Positions 7,616 through 16,232 of a DNA stretch of 38,511 nt are shown piece by piece. Source of the DNA: Microbacterium resistens NBRC 103078 (GTDB lineage Bacteria; Actinomycetota; Actinomycetes; Actinomycetales; Microbacteriaceae); NCBI RefSeq assembly GCF_001552355.1, contig NZ_BCRA01000048.1, positions 1-38,511 on the forward strand, written 5' to 3'. Each line of letters begins with the position of its first letter. Within the stretch, counting starts at the first letter, position 1. Made by a program: the position numbers and the translations under genes. The notes below the pieces were generated by a model that did not search any database, had not been told where the DNA came from, and saw nothing but the letters and a program-made list of their open reading frames with translations.

Positions 7616-8998
7616 ATGAACGGCAACCCTCCCTCCCTGAAACGGACCCTCGGCGTGTGGGCCATCGTCGGCCTCGGCCTCGGGTACATGGCACCGGTCA
7701 CCGTCTTCGACACGTTCGGCATCGTGTCCGAGGAGACCTCGGGCGTCGTGCCGTTGGCGTACCTCATCGGGCTCGTGGTCCTGCTGTTCACGGCGCTGAG
7801 CTACGGATCCATGGCGCGGGCGTTCCCCGCGGCGGGCTCGGCGTACACGTACACCCGCGAGTCGATCCATCCCTCGCTCGGCTTTCTCGTCGGCTGGGCG
7901 GCGCTCCTGGACTACCTGCTCCTGCCGGTCGTGAACGCGGTCATCATCCGGCTCTACATGGAGCAGTTCTTCCCGGACGTCCCGGGGTGGGTGTGGGTGG
8001 TCGGCGTGGCGGCGCTGCTGATCGGGCTGAACATCATCAGCGTGAACGCCACGTCGCGGATCAACGGCGTGCTGCTGATCTCGGCGCTGGCCGGCATCGC
8101 GGCGTTCGTCGTCCTGGCCGCGGTGCAGATCGGCCGCGGGATGGGCGAGGGCACGCTCGCGTCCCTCCGCCCCCTCTGGCACGACGACGTGCAGCTCACC
8201 GCGGTGATCGTCGGCACGACCATCGTCGCGTTCTCGTTCATCGGCTTCGACGCGGTCACCATGTACGCCGAGGAGGCCAAGGACGAGCGGGTGGTGCCGA
8301 GGGCCGTCGTCCTGACGGTGCTGTGCGGCGGTGCCGTGTTCCTGATCGGCGGCTGGTTCGCGCAGCTCGCGTTCCCGACCAACGAGGTGTTCGACTACGT
8401 GGACGACACGCTGCCGGAGATGGCGCTGCTGGTGGGTGGCCAGGCGTTCCAGATCCTGTTCGTCGCGGTGGCGTTCGCCGCGGCGGTGGCCTCCGGGCTG
8501 TCCTCGCACGCGAGCGTCTCGCGCCTGCTCTACGTCATGGGGCGCAACGGCGTCCTTCCCCGCAGGGTGTTCGGCGTCATCCATCCGACTCGCCGCACCC
8601 CGTTGTACGCGACCGTGATCTCCGGTGCCGTGATCCTCCTGGCGGTCGGGATGTCGCTGGAGCTGATGTCGTCGATGATCAGCTTCGGCGCCCTCGTCGC
8701 GTTCACGTTCGTCAACCTCTCGGTCATCGCGCACTACGCCGTCCGGCAGGGGCGGCGCCGGACGCCGGCCGACATCGTCCGCTTCCTCGTTCTCCCCGTG
8801 ATCGGGGCGATCGGGACGGGCCTGCTGTGGATCCACCTCAGCCCGGACGCGATGATCGCGGGCGTCGTCTGGGCCGCGGTCGGGCTCGTCTACCTGATCG
8901 TGCTCACGCGCGGCTTCCGCCGCCCGGTCGTGTCCCTCGGCATCGAGGAGGCCGAGCGCGATCCTCAGGGCGAACCGGAGCCGGGCCTCACCCGCTGA
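7616..8998 (+). CDS. APC family permease, PuuP-like (putrescine/amino acid importer)
   Basis: A 460-residue integral membrane protein with about 12 hydrophobic segments. It belongs to the amino acid-polyamine-organocation superfamily. The opening LKRTLGVWAIVGLGLGYMAP, followed by VFDTFGIVSEETSG and SMARAFPAAGSAYTYTRE, resembles PuuP-type putrescine importers. The ATG at 7616 is preceded by AAGGA (7606-7610); the frame is open upstream to 7595 but that start lacks a ribosome site. Its divergent position next to agmatine deiminase supports import of agmatine, putrescine or a related amine. A 9-bp hairpin just after the stop (9006-9026) probably ends the transcript. Substrate is inferred from context. 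Confidence 0.85.
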   Translation: MNGNPPSLKRTLGVWAIVGLGLGYMAPVTVFDTFGIVSEETSGVVPLAYLIGLVVLLFTALSYGSMARAFPAAGSAYTYTRESIHPSLGFLVGWAALLDYLLLPVVNAVIIRLYMEQFFPDVPGWVWVVGVAALLIGLNIISVNATSRINGVLLISALAGIAAFVVLAAVQIGRGMGEGTLASLRPLWHDDVQLTAVIVGTTIVAFSFIGFDAVTMYAEEAKDERVVPRAVVLTVLCGGAVFLIGGWFAQLAFPTNEVFDYVDDTLPEMALLVGGQAFQILFVAVAFAAAVASGLSSHASVSRLLYVMGRNGVLPRRVFGVIHPTRRTPLYATVISGAVILLAVGMSLELMSSMISFGALVAFTFVNLSVIAHYAVRQGRRRTPADIVRFLVLPVIGAIGTGLLWIHLSPDAMIAGVVWAAVGLVYLIVLTRGFRRPVVSLGIEEAERDPQGEPEPGLTR

Positions 8999-9005
8999 TC
9001 GCCGG

Positions 9006-9026
9006 GACGGGCTCCGAGAGCCCGTC
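9006..9026 (+). terminator. Hairpin after the PuuP-like permease
   Basis: GACGGGCTC-CGA-GAGCCCGTC is a perfect 9-bp stem with a 3-nt loop located 7 nt after the stop codon. There is no run of T after it, which is common in very GC-rich actinobacteria. Confidence 0.6.
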
Positions 9027-9114
9027 CACCTCCACCCCTTCCTGTCCCCCGGGGGCGCCGCTGCGCTCCCGTGCCTCGTGCACCCCTCTCACCACCCCCA
9101 ATGAAAGGATCGTC

Positions 9115-10921
9115 ATGCGTCTCACACCCCGTTCCCGCGCGACGGCCGGCGCTGCCGCCGTGCTCGTCGCCGCCGGGCTGCTGGCCGGCTGCACCGCGGC
9201 ACAGGAAGGACCCTCCATGGATCGCGCCCGACACCGTCCTCCGCGGCGGCTTCATCTGGACCGTGGACGCGGAGGACAGCGTCCAGGAGGCGATCGCGAT
9301 CCGCGACGGCCTCATCGTCTACGTCGGCGACGACGAGGGCGCGGAGCCGTACATCGGCGAGGGCACCGAGGTCGTCGAGCTCGACGGGCGGATGGTCATG
9401 CCCGGCATCCAGGACGGACACACGCACTCGATCGGCGGCGGCGGGAACCTCGCGGGGTGCTCGCTGACCTACGATCCGCTGACGGTCGCGGAGTTCCAGG
9501 CGCGGATCCAGGAGTGCCTCGACGACATGGCGGACGAGCCGTCCGACGTGGCTCTCAGCGTCCGCGGCTGGTATCGCCAGGCGATGCAGCCCGCGGGGAC
9601 CGACGCCGACCGCGGCGTGCTGGATGCGTTGGGCGCGGAACGGCCGATCATCGTCAACTCCACGGACGGGCACAGCGCCGTCGTCAACAGCGTGGCGCTC
9701 TCCGCCGCGGGGATCACCGCGGCCACCCCGGACCAGGACGGCGGCCACATCGCCCGGGACGCCGCGGGCGAGCCCACGGGAATCCTCGAGGACGGTGCGA
9801 TCGACGCGGTGCGGACGCTGCTGCCCGCGCCCACCGAGGAGGACACCCGCGCCTCCGCCGCCGCGGCGCTGGAGGCGTTCGCCGCCCAGGGCGTGGTGGC
9901 CTTCATGGACCAGATCGCCGGTGCCGGCACGGCGCAGGCCTATGCCTCCCTGCATGAGGACGGCGAGCTGACGGCGCGCGTGCACCTGTCGCCGGATGTG
10001 GACATGGCTGCGGCCGCGACCGACCCGGAGGCCGCGGTGGCGGACGTGGTCGACTACCGCGACACCTGGACGCGCGCCGAGGAGGGCGCGGCGCCGGGGA
10101 TCTCCGTGACGAGCGTGGGGGAGATCTTCATCGACGGCGTGACGCAGGCGCCCGCGCAGACGGCGAGCATGCTCGCGCCTTATCTCGTCCAGGGCCCCGA
10201 CGGGGCGTGGGCGCCCGGGACCAGCGCCGGACCGGAGCCGTACTACACGGCCGACCAGTTCGCCGCCGTGGCCGGCGCTCTGCTGAAGGAGGGGATCGCC
10301 GCGCAGCCCCACGCGATCGGCGACCGCGGCGTCCGCGAGATCCTCGACGCCTACGAGGCGGTGCGCGCGGACGTGGACAGCGATCTGCCGCTGCTCATCG
10401 GCCATGCCGAGAACGTGGATCCGGCGGACTGGCCCCGCTTCGCCGAGCTCAACGTGCAGCCGGTCATGGGACTGCAGTGGGCCAAGCCCTCGTTCGACTC
10501 CATCGAGGGCACGAAGGACCAGCTCGGGCCGGAGCGGTTCGCGCGCTCGGAGCCGATCGGATCCCTCACGGACGCCGGTGCGGCCGTCGCGCTCGGCAGC
10601 GACTGGCCGGTCGACCGTCTCGACGAGTGGCTCGCGATGCAGGTCGCGGTCACCCGGGAGAACCCGGACGGCGGCGAGGCGTATGCCGGCAGGCTCGGCG
10701 AGGAGCGCGGGCTCACCGTGGCCGAGGCCATCCGCGTCCTGACCCTCAACGGTGCCGCGGCCATGCTCGCCGACGACGTGACGGGGTCCCTGGAGACCGG
10801 CAAGTACGCCGATCTGATCGTGATCGACCAGAACATCACGGAGATCGACCCGAGTCGGATCGTCGACACCGAGGTGCTGCTCACGATGGTCGGCGGCCGG
10901 GTGGTGCACGGCGGCATCTGA
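9115..10921 (+). CDS. Lipoprotein amidohydrolase (YtcJ-like) with apparent frameshift near the N-terminus
   Basis: A metal-dependent amidohydrolase of the YtcJ type. The body from about 9223 shows TVLRGGFIWTVDAEDS, the metal site DGHTHS, PHAIGDRG, GHAEN and GSDWPVD, and ends VGGRVVHGGI. The N-terminus is the problem. ATG 9115, with AAAGGA just upstream, encodes a textbook lipoprotein signal (MRLTPRSRATAG... LLAGC, lipid Cys26 at 9190-9192), but in a different frame from the body. Joining them requires a +1 shift between about 9193 and 9222. In the body frame the only upstream starts (9071, 9101) give a Pro/Ser-rich leader with no family character, and ATG 9101 overlaps the ribosome site of 9115. 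Either a base was gained here or the sequence has an error. The substrate is unknown; the location suggests an amide or cyclic product processed at the membrane surface. Confidence 0.8.
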
Positions 10922-10934
10922 CCCGCGATGCCGG

Positions 10935-10973
10935 GCGGGTGGGAGCATAGGATGGCACCGAACTCCCACCCGC
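10935..10973 (+). promoter_or_regulatory. 11-bp inverted repeat around a -10 box, upstream of tetR pair
   Basis: GCGGGTGGGAG (10935-10945) and CTCCCACCCGC (10963-10973) are perfect inverted arms separated by 17 nt. The spacer contains TAGGAT (10948-10953), a plausible -10 box for the TetR genes. The element is either an autoregulatory operator, the terminator hairpin of the amidohydrolase gene, or both. Confidence 0.5.
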
Positions 10974-11017
10974 TCGTACGGGTGTGCCGTGCCGATCCCG
11001 CAAGGAGGGTGGAAACG

Positions 11018-11560
11018 GTGCCGACCCCCACGTCACCGACCGGCGACGCGCGCGACAGCATCCTCGACGCGGCGGCGTCGGTGCTTCTTCGCGACGGGAT
11101 CCATGCCGCCAAGGTGGAGGACATCGCTCGGGCCGCCGGCGTGTCGCTGGGACTGCTCAACTACCATTTCGGCGGTCGGCTCGCCCTCCTGCGCGCGGCG
11201 CTGGTCCGCGCGCTGGACACGCTCGACGGCCTCCCGGCGGAGGAGGACGCCGCCGCGCTCGTCGGCGCCCCGATGACGGCGGGCGCGTGGGCCCGGCTGC
11301 GCGCCGATGCCCTGCGCGAGGCCGTGTTCGACGCCGAGGTGCGGCGAGCCCTGGATGCGGCGACGACCCGATGGGAGACGGCCGTGGCGGAGCGTTCGGG
11401 CGCGGATGCGCGCACCGTCCGCGTGCTCAGCAGCCTCGCCGACGGACTGCGTCAGCGCGTGGCGACCGACCTCATGTCCGAGGAGGAGGCCCGGATCCTG
11501 CTGGCCGCGGCGGCGGATCATCTGGATCTCTCGTCCCGGGCCGGGGCGGGGCGCCCGTGA
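11018..11560 (+). CDS. TetR family transcriptional regulator (first of an overlapping pair)
   Basis: A 180-residue DNA-binding repressor. The helix-turn-helix lies within the first 55 residues (ILDAAASVLLRDGIHAAKV, DIARAAGVSLGLLNYHFG), the standard TetR_N layout; the C-terminal ligand domain is unspecific. Start: GTG at 11018 with AAGGAGG at 11002-11008; the frame runs upstream to 10928 but that part overlaps the inverted repeat and lacks family character. Its stop overlaps the GTG of a second TetR gene by 4 nt (GTGA), so both proteins are made from one message. Position downstream of the amidohydrolase, on the same strand, makes it a candidate regulator of the aguA-amidase-permease-amidohydrolase group. 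Confidence 0.88.
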   Translation: MPTPTSPTGDARDSILDAAASVLLRDGIHAAKVEDIARAAGVSLGLLNYHFGGRLALLRAALVRALDTLDGLPAEEDAAALVGAPMTAGAWARLRADALREAVFDAEVRRALDAATTRWETAVAERSGADARTVRVLSSLADGLRQRVATDLMSEEEARILLAAAADHLDLSSRAGAGRP

Positions 11561-12147
11561 GCGAGTCGGCCAGCAGGAGGGACCGGATCCTGGCCGCCGC
11601 CTCGTCGCTCATCGCGCAGAAGGGGCTGCAGGCGCTGCGGATGTCGGAGGTGGCCACCACCGCGGACGTGACCCCGCACCTGCTCGCTTACCACTTCCCC
11701 AGCAAGCAGGCGCTGCTGACCGCGGCCCTCGAGCATGCGGCGCGGCGCGCTCCGTCGACGAACCTCCTGCACCGGACACCCGGGGTGGCGGCGCGGGAGA
11801 CGCTGCGCACGGCCCTGCTGGCGGAGTTCGACGAGCGATCGTCCGTGCGCGAGCTGAACCTCGTGTGGAACGAGGTCGCGGCGCTGCCCAACGCCCAGGA
11901 CGCCCTCCACGCTCAGTTGCGCGCGGTGACGGAGGACTGGAACGACCAGGTCATGATCGGCGTGCTGCGCTGCATCGCCGAGGGGTCGATGCGCAGCGAC
12001 CTCGCGCCCGAGAGTCTCGCCGCGATGCTCACCGCGATGGTCGAGGGGCTGAGCCAGCGCTGGCTCGCCGGGGTTCTCGACGTGGCGGAGGCGCGCGAGG
12101 CGCTCGACCACCTCCTCACCGCCTTCCAGGCCCCCGCGCCCGCGTAA
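11557..12147 (+). CDS. TetR family transcriptional regulator (second of an overlapping pair)
   Basis: A 196-residue TetR-type repressor with the N-terminal helix-turn-helix RILAAASSLIAQKGLQALRM followed by DVTPHLLAYHFPSKQALL. It begins at GTG 11557 inside the stop of the preceding TetR gene, with no separate promoter visible. The C-terminal half (LNLVWNEVAALPNAQD, GSMRSDLAPESLAAMLTAMVEGLSQ) resembles the TetR_C domain found in BetI-like regulators of small cationic or quaternary amine metabolism, a weak but context-consistent resemblance. The two TetR proteins share the fold but differ in sequence, so they may form a heterodimer or read two ligands; this is inference. Confidence 0.88.
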   Translation: MSESASRRDRILAAASSLIAQKGLQALRMSEVATTADVTPHLLAYHFPSKQALLTAALEHAARRAPSTNLLHRTPGVAARETLRTALLAEFDERSSVRELNLVWNEVAALPNAQDALHAQLRAVTEDWNDQVMIGVLRCIAEGSMRSDLAPESLAAMLTAMVEGLSQRWLAGVLDVAEAREALDHLLTAFQAPAPA

Positions 12148-12221
12148 CCCCGCCCCGCCGCCCCGCGTACCGCCGCCCGCCGCCGCATCCTCGCCCCGCC
12201 GCATCCTCGCGCCGCCGTCTA

Positions 12222-12280
12222 TCGAGTGGTCAGTTTCTGTGGGTTCAGCGCCGTTCAACCCACAGAAACTGACCACTCGA
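12222..12280. repeat. Perfect 24-bp inverted repeat with 11-nt loop
   Basis: Arms at 12222-12245 and 12257-12280 are perfect reverse complements. The left arm begins TCGAGTGGTCAGTTTC and ends TGTGGGTT; the loop is CAGCGCCGTTC. The arms are far less GC-rich than the surrounding DNA. It sits between the TetR pair and the PadR operon, so it could be a strong terminator. The base composition and perfect symmetry also fit a small mobile palindromic element. No second copy was seen in this window. Confidence 0.85.
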
Positions 12281-12340
12281 CAGGGCGGGTCGGAACGCGG
12301 CGAGCGGGCGGGGACAAGGGCGTGTATAGTCCTCTTCGGA

Positions 12341-12356
12341 TAGTCCATATGGACTA
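12341..12356. promoter_or_regulatory. PadR operator palindrome
   Basis: TAGTCCATATGGACTA is a perfect 16-bp palindrome ending 17 nt before the TTG start of the PadR gene, between a possible -10 (TATAGT, 12325-12330) and the ribosome site GGAGGA (12365-12370). Its place suits autorepression of the PadR-MFS operon. Confidence 0.75.
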
Positions 12357-12373
12357 ATCGAAATGGAGGACTC

Positions 12374-12976
12374 TTGAAGGACCCGGCGCTCACGCCGCTC
12401 GGCGTCATGGTGCTCGCGCTGCTGCGCGAGCGCGACATGCACACCTACGAGATGGCGCGCCTGCTGCGTCAGCGTCGTGACGACCGGCTCATCTCGATCA
12501 CCAACGGCACGCTGTACCACACGGTCTCGCGCCTCAACGAGCAGGGACTCCTGGCCGAGGTGGGGACGGATCGCGAGGGCAATCGCCCCGAGCGCACCAC
12601 CTACACGCTCACGTCCGCCGGAGCCGACGCGGTCGGCGACTGGGTGCGCCGGGAGCTCGGTCGCCTGGATCACCCGGCACGGTTCCGCGTGGCCGTGGCG
12701 GAGGCGCACAACCTCGACCGCGCCGAGGTCATCGCGTTGCTGGAGCAGCGCCGCGCCCTGGTCCAGGAGGACCTCGCGCACCACGAAGAGGGGATCGCCT
12801 CGGCCGCCGAGCGCCGGATCCCCGAGCAGTACATCCTCGAGATCACCCGGCAGCGGATGCTGCTGCAGGCCGACCTCGACTGGCTCGATCAACTCCTCCC
12901 GCGTCTGGGCGACCCCGCGTTCGCGTGGGGCGCGGACCCGGATCACTGTCTTGCAGAGCGAAAGGCGCACGAATGA
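12374..12976 (+). CDS. PadR family transcriptional regulator, leads MFS efflux operon
   Basis: A 200-residue regulator with an N-terminal winged helix (LGVMVLALLRERDMHTYEM, ISITNGTLYHTVSRLNEQG) and a C-terminal helical dimerisation part (VIALLEQRRALVQEDLAHHEEG, QADLDWLDQLLP), as in PadR subfamily 2 (Vir_C domain). The start is an uncommon TTG at 12374, chosen because GGAGGA lies just before it and similarity begins there. The gene overlaps the MFS exporter start by 4 nt (ATGA). With the 16-bp palindrome upstream, the picture is a self-repressed PadR that releases its operon when the pump substrate, probably a toxic aromatic or drug, is present. Confidence 0.9.
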   Translation: MKDPALTPLGVMVLALLRERDMHTYEMARLLRQRRDDRLISITNGTLYHTVSRLNEQGLLAEVGTDREGNRPERTTYTLTSAGADAVGDWVRRELGRLDHPARFRVAVAEAHNLDRAEVIALLEQRRALVQEDLAHHEEGIASAAERRIPEQYILEITRQRMLLQADLDWLDQLLPRLGDPAFAWGADPDHCLAERKAHE

Positions 12977-14514
12977 CCGAATCGAACGGCGGCGAGCAGG
13001 CGACCGCACCGGCCGGGGTCCCGACCTCGACCGGCACCTATGCCACCGGCCACAAGCCGACCAGCCCGTGGCCCGCCCTCTGGGCCCTCGTCATCGGCTT
13101 CTTCATGATCCTGGTGGACACCACGATCGTCTCGGTGGCGAACCCGGCGATCAAGGCCGCACTGGATCCGCAGACCAACAACCTCGACAACGTCGTGTGG
13201 GTCACGAGCGCCTACCTGCTCGCGTACGCGGTGCCGCTGCTCATCACGGGGCGCCTCGGCGACCGGTTCGGGCCGAAGAACATCTACCTGATCGGGCTCG
13301 TCGTCTTCACCGGCGCGTCGCTGTGGTGCGGCCTGTCCACGACCCTCGAGGGGCTGATCGCGGCCCGCGCCGTCCAGGGACTGGGCGCGGCGTTCATGAC
13401 GCCGCAGACGATGGCGGTCATCACCCGCACCTTCCCCGCCGGTCGTCGCGGTGCGGCGATGGGGCTGTGGGGCGCCACCGCCGGCGTCGCGACGCTCGTC
13501 GGGCCGCTCGTCGGCGGCCTGCTCGTCGACGGTCTCGGCTGGGAGTGGATCTTCTTCATCAACGTGCCGGTCGGGATCATCGGGTTCGTGCTGGCCGCGA
13601 TCCTGGTCCCGCGCCTGAAGACGCACCCGCACCGCTTCGACGTCGTCGGGGTCGTGCTCAGCGCCGCCGCCCTGTTCCTCATCGTCTTCGGGCTCCAGGA
13701 GGGCGAGAAGTACGACTGGGGCGTGATCGCGGGCCCGATCTCCGTCTGGGGCCTGATCATCGCCGGTGTCGTGCTGCTGGCGGTGTTCGTCCTGCAGCAG
13801 GCTCGGACCCGCAGCGAGCCGCTCGTCCCGCTGGGGCTGTTCCGCGACCGCAACTTCTCCGGCGCGAACGTCGCGATCGCTGCCGTCGGGTTCACGGTCA
13901 CCGGCATGTCGCTGCCGTTCATGTTCTTCCTGCAGCTCGCCCGGGGACTCACCCCCACCGAGGCGGCGCTGCTGATGATCCCGATGGCGGTGATCTCGGG
14001 CGCCCTCGCGCCCCTGGCCGGCTCGCTGCTGGACCGGGTGGACCCGCGGTTCATCCTCGTGCCCGGCCTCCTCTTCGTCGGGGCGGGGCTGCTGTGGAAC
14101 GCGGCGCTGATGAACCTCGATTCGCCGATCTGGATGTTCCTGCTGCCCTCGGCGCTGCTCGGCATCGGCAACGCGGGGATGTGGGGTCCGCTCGCCACGA
14201 CGGCCACCCGAAACCTGCCGCCGCGGCAGGCGGGAGCCGGGGCGGGCATCTACAACACGACCCGCACGATCGGATCCGTCGTCGGCTCGTCGGCGATCGC
14301 GGCCTTCATGCAGGCGCGTCTCGAGGCCAACCTGCCCGGAATGGACGAGGCGCCGGGCGGCATCGGCGGGGGCGGGGCGCTCCCGGAGGCGGTGGGGGCG
14401 GCGTTCTCCACGGGCATGGCGCAGACGATGCTGCTGCCGGCGGCGGTGCTGGCGGTCGCCCTCGTCGCGGCGCTCTTCCTGACCAGGCACAAGCCCCAGC
14501 ATCCTGCCCAGTGA
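12973..14514 (+). CDS. MFS drug exporter, DHA2 family (EmrB/QacA-like)
   Basis: A 513-residue proton-driven efflux protein with about 14 membrane segments, the DHA2 layout. Visible features are the cytoplasmic loop motif GRLGDRFGPKNIY between segments 2 and 3, and the antiporter region GPLVGGLLVDGLGWEWIFF in segment 5. The IGFFMILVDTTIVSVA opening with its membrane Asp is typical of QacA/EmrB relatives. The N-terminus has about 35 hydrophilic residues. The ATG at 12973 overlaps the PadR stop, so expression is coupled to its regulator. The C-terminal loop (PGGIGGGGALPEAVG) is Gly-rich. Substrates cannot be told from sequence. Confidence 0.92.
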   Translation: MTESNGGEQATAPAGVPTSTGTYATGHKPTSPWPALWALVIGFFMILVDTTIVSVANPAIKAALDPQTNNLDNVVWVTSAYLLAYAVPLLITGRLGDRFGPKNIYLIGLVVFTGASLWCGLSTTLEGLIAARAVQGLGAAFMTPQTMAVITRTFPAGRRGAAMGLWGATAGVATLVGPLVGGLLVDGLGWEWIFFINVPVGIIGFVLAAILVPRLKTHPHRFDVVGVVLSAAALFLIVFGLQEGEKYDWGVIAGPISVWGLIIAGVVLLAVFVLQQARTRSEPLVPLGLFRDRNFSGANVAIAAVGFTVTGMSLPFMFFLQLARGLTPTEAALLMIPMAVISGALAPLAGSLLDRVDPRFILVPGLLFVGAGLLWNAALMNLDSPIWMFLLPSALLGIGNAGMWGPLATTATRNLPPRQAGAGAGIYNTTRTIGSVVGSSAIAAFMQARLEANLPGMDEAPGGIGGGGALPEAVGAAFSTGMAQTMLLPAAVLAVALVAALFLTRHKPQHPAQ

Positions 14515-14532
14515 GAGCATGGAAACGGTGGT

Positions 14533-14611
14533 CAGGTCGGTGACCTGAAACGGATTCCGAAGGGCATCGCCAGACAAACGACTGGATTCGTTTCCGATCG
14601 TGCCTTAGGCT
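14533..14611 (+). promoter_or_regulatory. Promoter region with dyads upstream of APC-reductase operon
   Basis: A perfect dyad CAGGTC-GGT-GACCTG lies at 14533-14547, just after the MFS gene. A second imperfect inverted pair, GAAACGGATTCC (14547-14558) and GGATTCGTTTC (14584-14594), follows. TAGGCT at 14606-14611 is a possible -10 box, giving a leader of about 75 nt. No matching regulator gene is adjacent. Confidence 0.45.
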
Positions 14612-14693
14612 GACATCGCCACAGCGCGCATCGGGCCGGCGTCGCCCCGATGCATCGAGCGTGCGGATGTCGACGCCGGAGGGAAGGTCCTCG

Positions 14694-16232
14694 ATGACGA
14701 CGACGCCCATTCACCTCACCCGGGGAGACGGCAAGGGCCTGGCCCAGGGCACCCTGGGGCTCTGGGGATCCACGGTGATCGGCCTGGCCTCGACCGCCCC
14801 GGTGTACTCGCTGGTCGCGACGCTCGGCTGGGTCGTGCTCGCGGTCGGAGCCCAGGCGCCGATTGCGTTCATCGTCGCGTTCCTGCCGATGCTCTTCATC
14901 GCGTTCGCATACCGGGAGCTCAACCGCGAGATCCCGGACTGCGGCACGACCTTCACCTGGGGCACGAAGGCGTTCGGTCCATGGGTCGGCTGGATGGGCG
15001 GCTGGGGCGTCGCGGTCGCGGGCATGGTGGTGCTCGCGAACCTCTCCCAGATCGCGAGCATCTACTTCTGGGCGCTGTTCGGGCTGTCGTTCGAGAACAA
15101 CGACTGGCGGGTCATCCTCGTCGCCGTGGCGTTCATCGCGGCGATGACCTGGGTGAGCTGGCGCGGAGTCGAGATCGGCGAGAAGATCCAGAACCTGCTC
15201 CTGGCGATCCAGTACATCGCGCTGGCGGTGTTCGTCGTGGCGGCCCTCGTCCAGTTCTTCGCCGGCACCGCGCCGAACCCCACGCCGTTCGACCTCGAGT
15301 GGATGAACCCGTTCGCGTTCACCTCGTGGAGCGGGTTCACCCAGGCCGTCCTCCTGGCCCTGTTCATCTACTGGGGATGGGACACGTGCCTGGCGCTGAA
15401 CGAGGAGACGAAGGACCCGAAGCGCACGCCCGGCGCGGCCGCGCTGCTGACCTGCGTGATCCTGCTGGTGACCTACGTCGGGGTGACCGTGGCCGCCATG
15501 ATGTACGCGGGTCTCGGCGAGGACGGCACGGGTCTGGGCAACGAGGCGAACGCGGACGACTTCTTCCTCGCGATCCGTGACGGCCTGCTCGGCCCGTTCG
15601 GCTGGGTCCTCGTGGTGGCGGTCCTCATCTCGGCCGTGTCGTCGACGCAGACCACGATCCTCCCGACCGCGCGCGGCACCCTGGCCATGGGCGTGTACCG
15701 GGCACTCCCGGCCAAGTTCAAGGACGTGCACCCGCGCTACCGCACCCCGTCGTTCTCGACGCTGGTCATGGGCGTCGTCGCCTCGGCCTACTACGTGGGG
15801 ATGACCCTGGTCAGCGACAACATCCTGCAGGACTCGATCCTCTCGCTCGGGCTCGCGATCGCCTTCTACTACGCCATCACCGGCTACGCGTGCGTGTGGT
15901 ACTTCCGCCGGGAGCTGTTCACCTCCGTGAACGCCTTCCTGGTCAAGGGGCTCATGCCGCTGCTGGGAGCGCTCATGCTCACGTACGCGTTCGTGCAGTC
16001 GGCGATCGACATGTGGGACGTGGACTACGGCTACACGGTGCTCTTCGGGATCGGAGGCACCTTCGTGGTCGGCATCGGGTCGCTGCTGATCGGCGTGGTG
16101 CTGATGCTCGTCTGGTTCCTGTTCCCGCGGGCGAAGCGGTTCTTCCGGGGCGAGAGCCTGAACCGGGACACCCCCGTGCTCGTGCCGGACGAGCCAGGCG
16201 ATCTCATCCGCTCCGTGGACGGGGGGATCTGA
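14694..16232 (+). CDS. APC family amino acid permease
   Basis: A 512-residue membrane transporter with about 12 hydrophobic segments and the APC pattern LGLWGSTVIGLASTAPVYSL, AYRELNREIPDCGTTFTW and FIYWGWDTCLALNEETKDP. The start at ATG 14694 has GGAGGGAAGG (14678-14687) before it; upstream in-frame ATGs at 14661 and 14667 are less well placed. It is joined by a 1-nt overlap (TGATG) to a saccharopine-dehydrogenase-like reductase, so the transported compound is probably the substrate or product of that enzyme, or related to it. A long central periplasmic loop (GTAPNPTPFDLEWMNPFAF) is seen. The amino acid or amine carried is unknown. Confidence 0.88.
   Translation: MTTTPIHLTRGDGKGLAQGTLGLWGSTVIGLASTAPVYSLVATLGWVVLAVGAQAPIAFIVAFLPMLFIAFAYRELNREIPDCGTTFTWGTKAFGPWVGWMGGWGVAVAGMVVLANLSQIASIYFWALFGLSFENNDWRVILVAVAFIAAMTWVSWRGVEIGEKIQNLLLAIQYIALAVFVVAALVQFFAGTAPNPTPFDLEWMNPFAFTSWSGFTQAVLLALFIYWGWDTCLALNEETKDPKRTPGAAALLTCVILLVTYVGVTVAAMMYAGLGEDGTGLGNEANADDFFLAIRDGLLGPFGWVLVVAVLISAVSSTQTTILPTARGTLAMGVYRALPAKFKDVHPRYRTPSFSTLVMGVVASAYYVGMTLVSDNILQDSILSLGLAIAFYYAITGYACVWYFRRELFTSVNAFLVKGLMPLLGALMLTYAFVQSAIDMWDVDYGYTVLFGIGGTFVVGIGSLLIGVVLMLVWFLFPRAKRFFRGESLNRDTPVLVPDEPGDLIRSVDGGI

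Noticed and set aside
9071..9114. GTG 9071 or ATG 9101 as the true start of the amidohydrolase
   Set aside because: Both give a Pro/Ser-rich leader without family character, and 9101 overlaps the ribosome site of ATG 9115, which encodes a proper lipoprotein signal.
12943..14577. A 544-codon reverse open frame opposite the MFS pump
   Set aside because: Low-complexity Arg/Asp/His/Gln composition, an antisense shadow of the DHA2 exporter.
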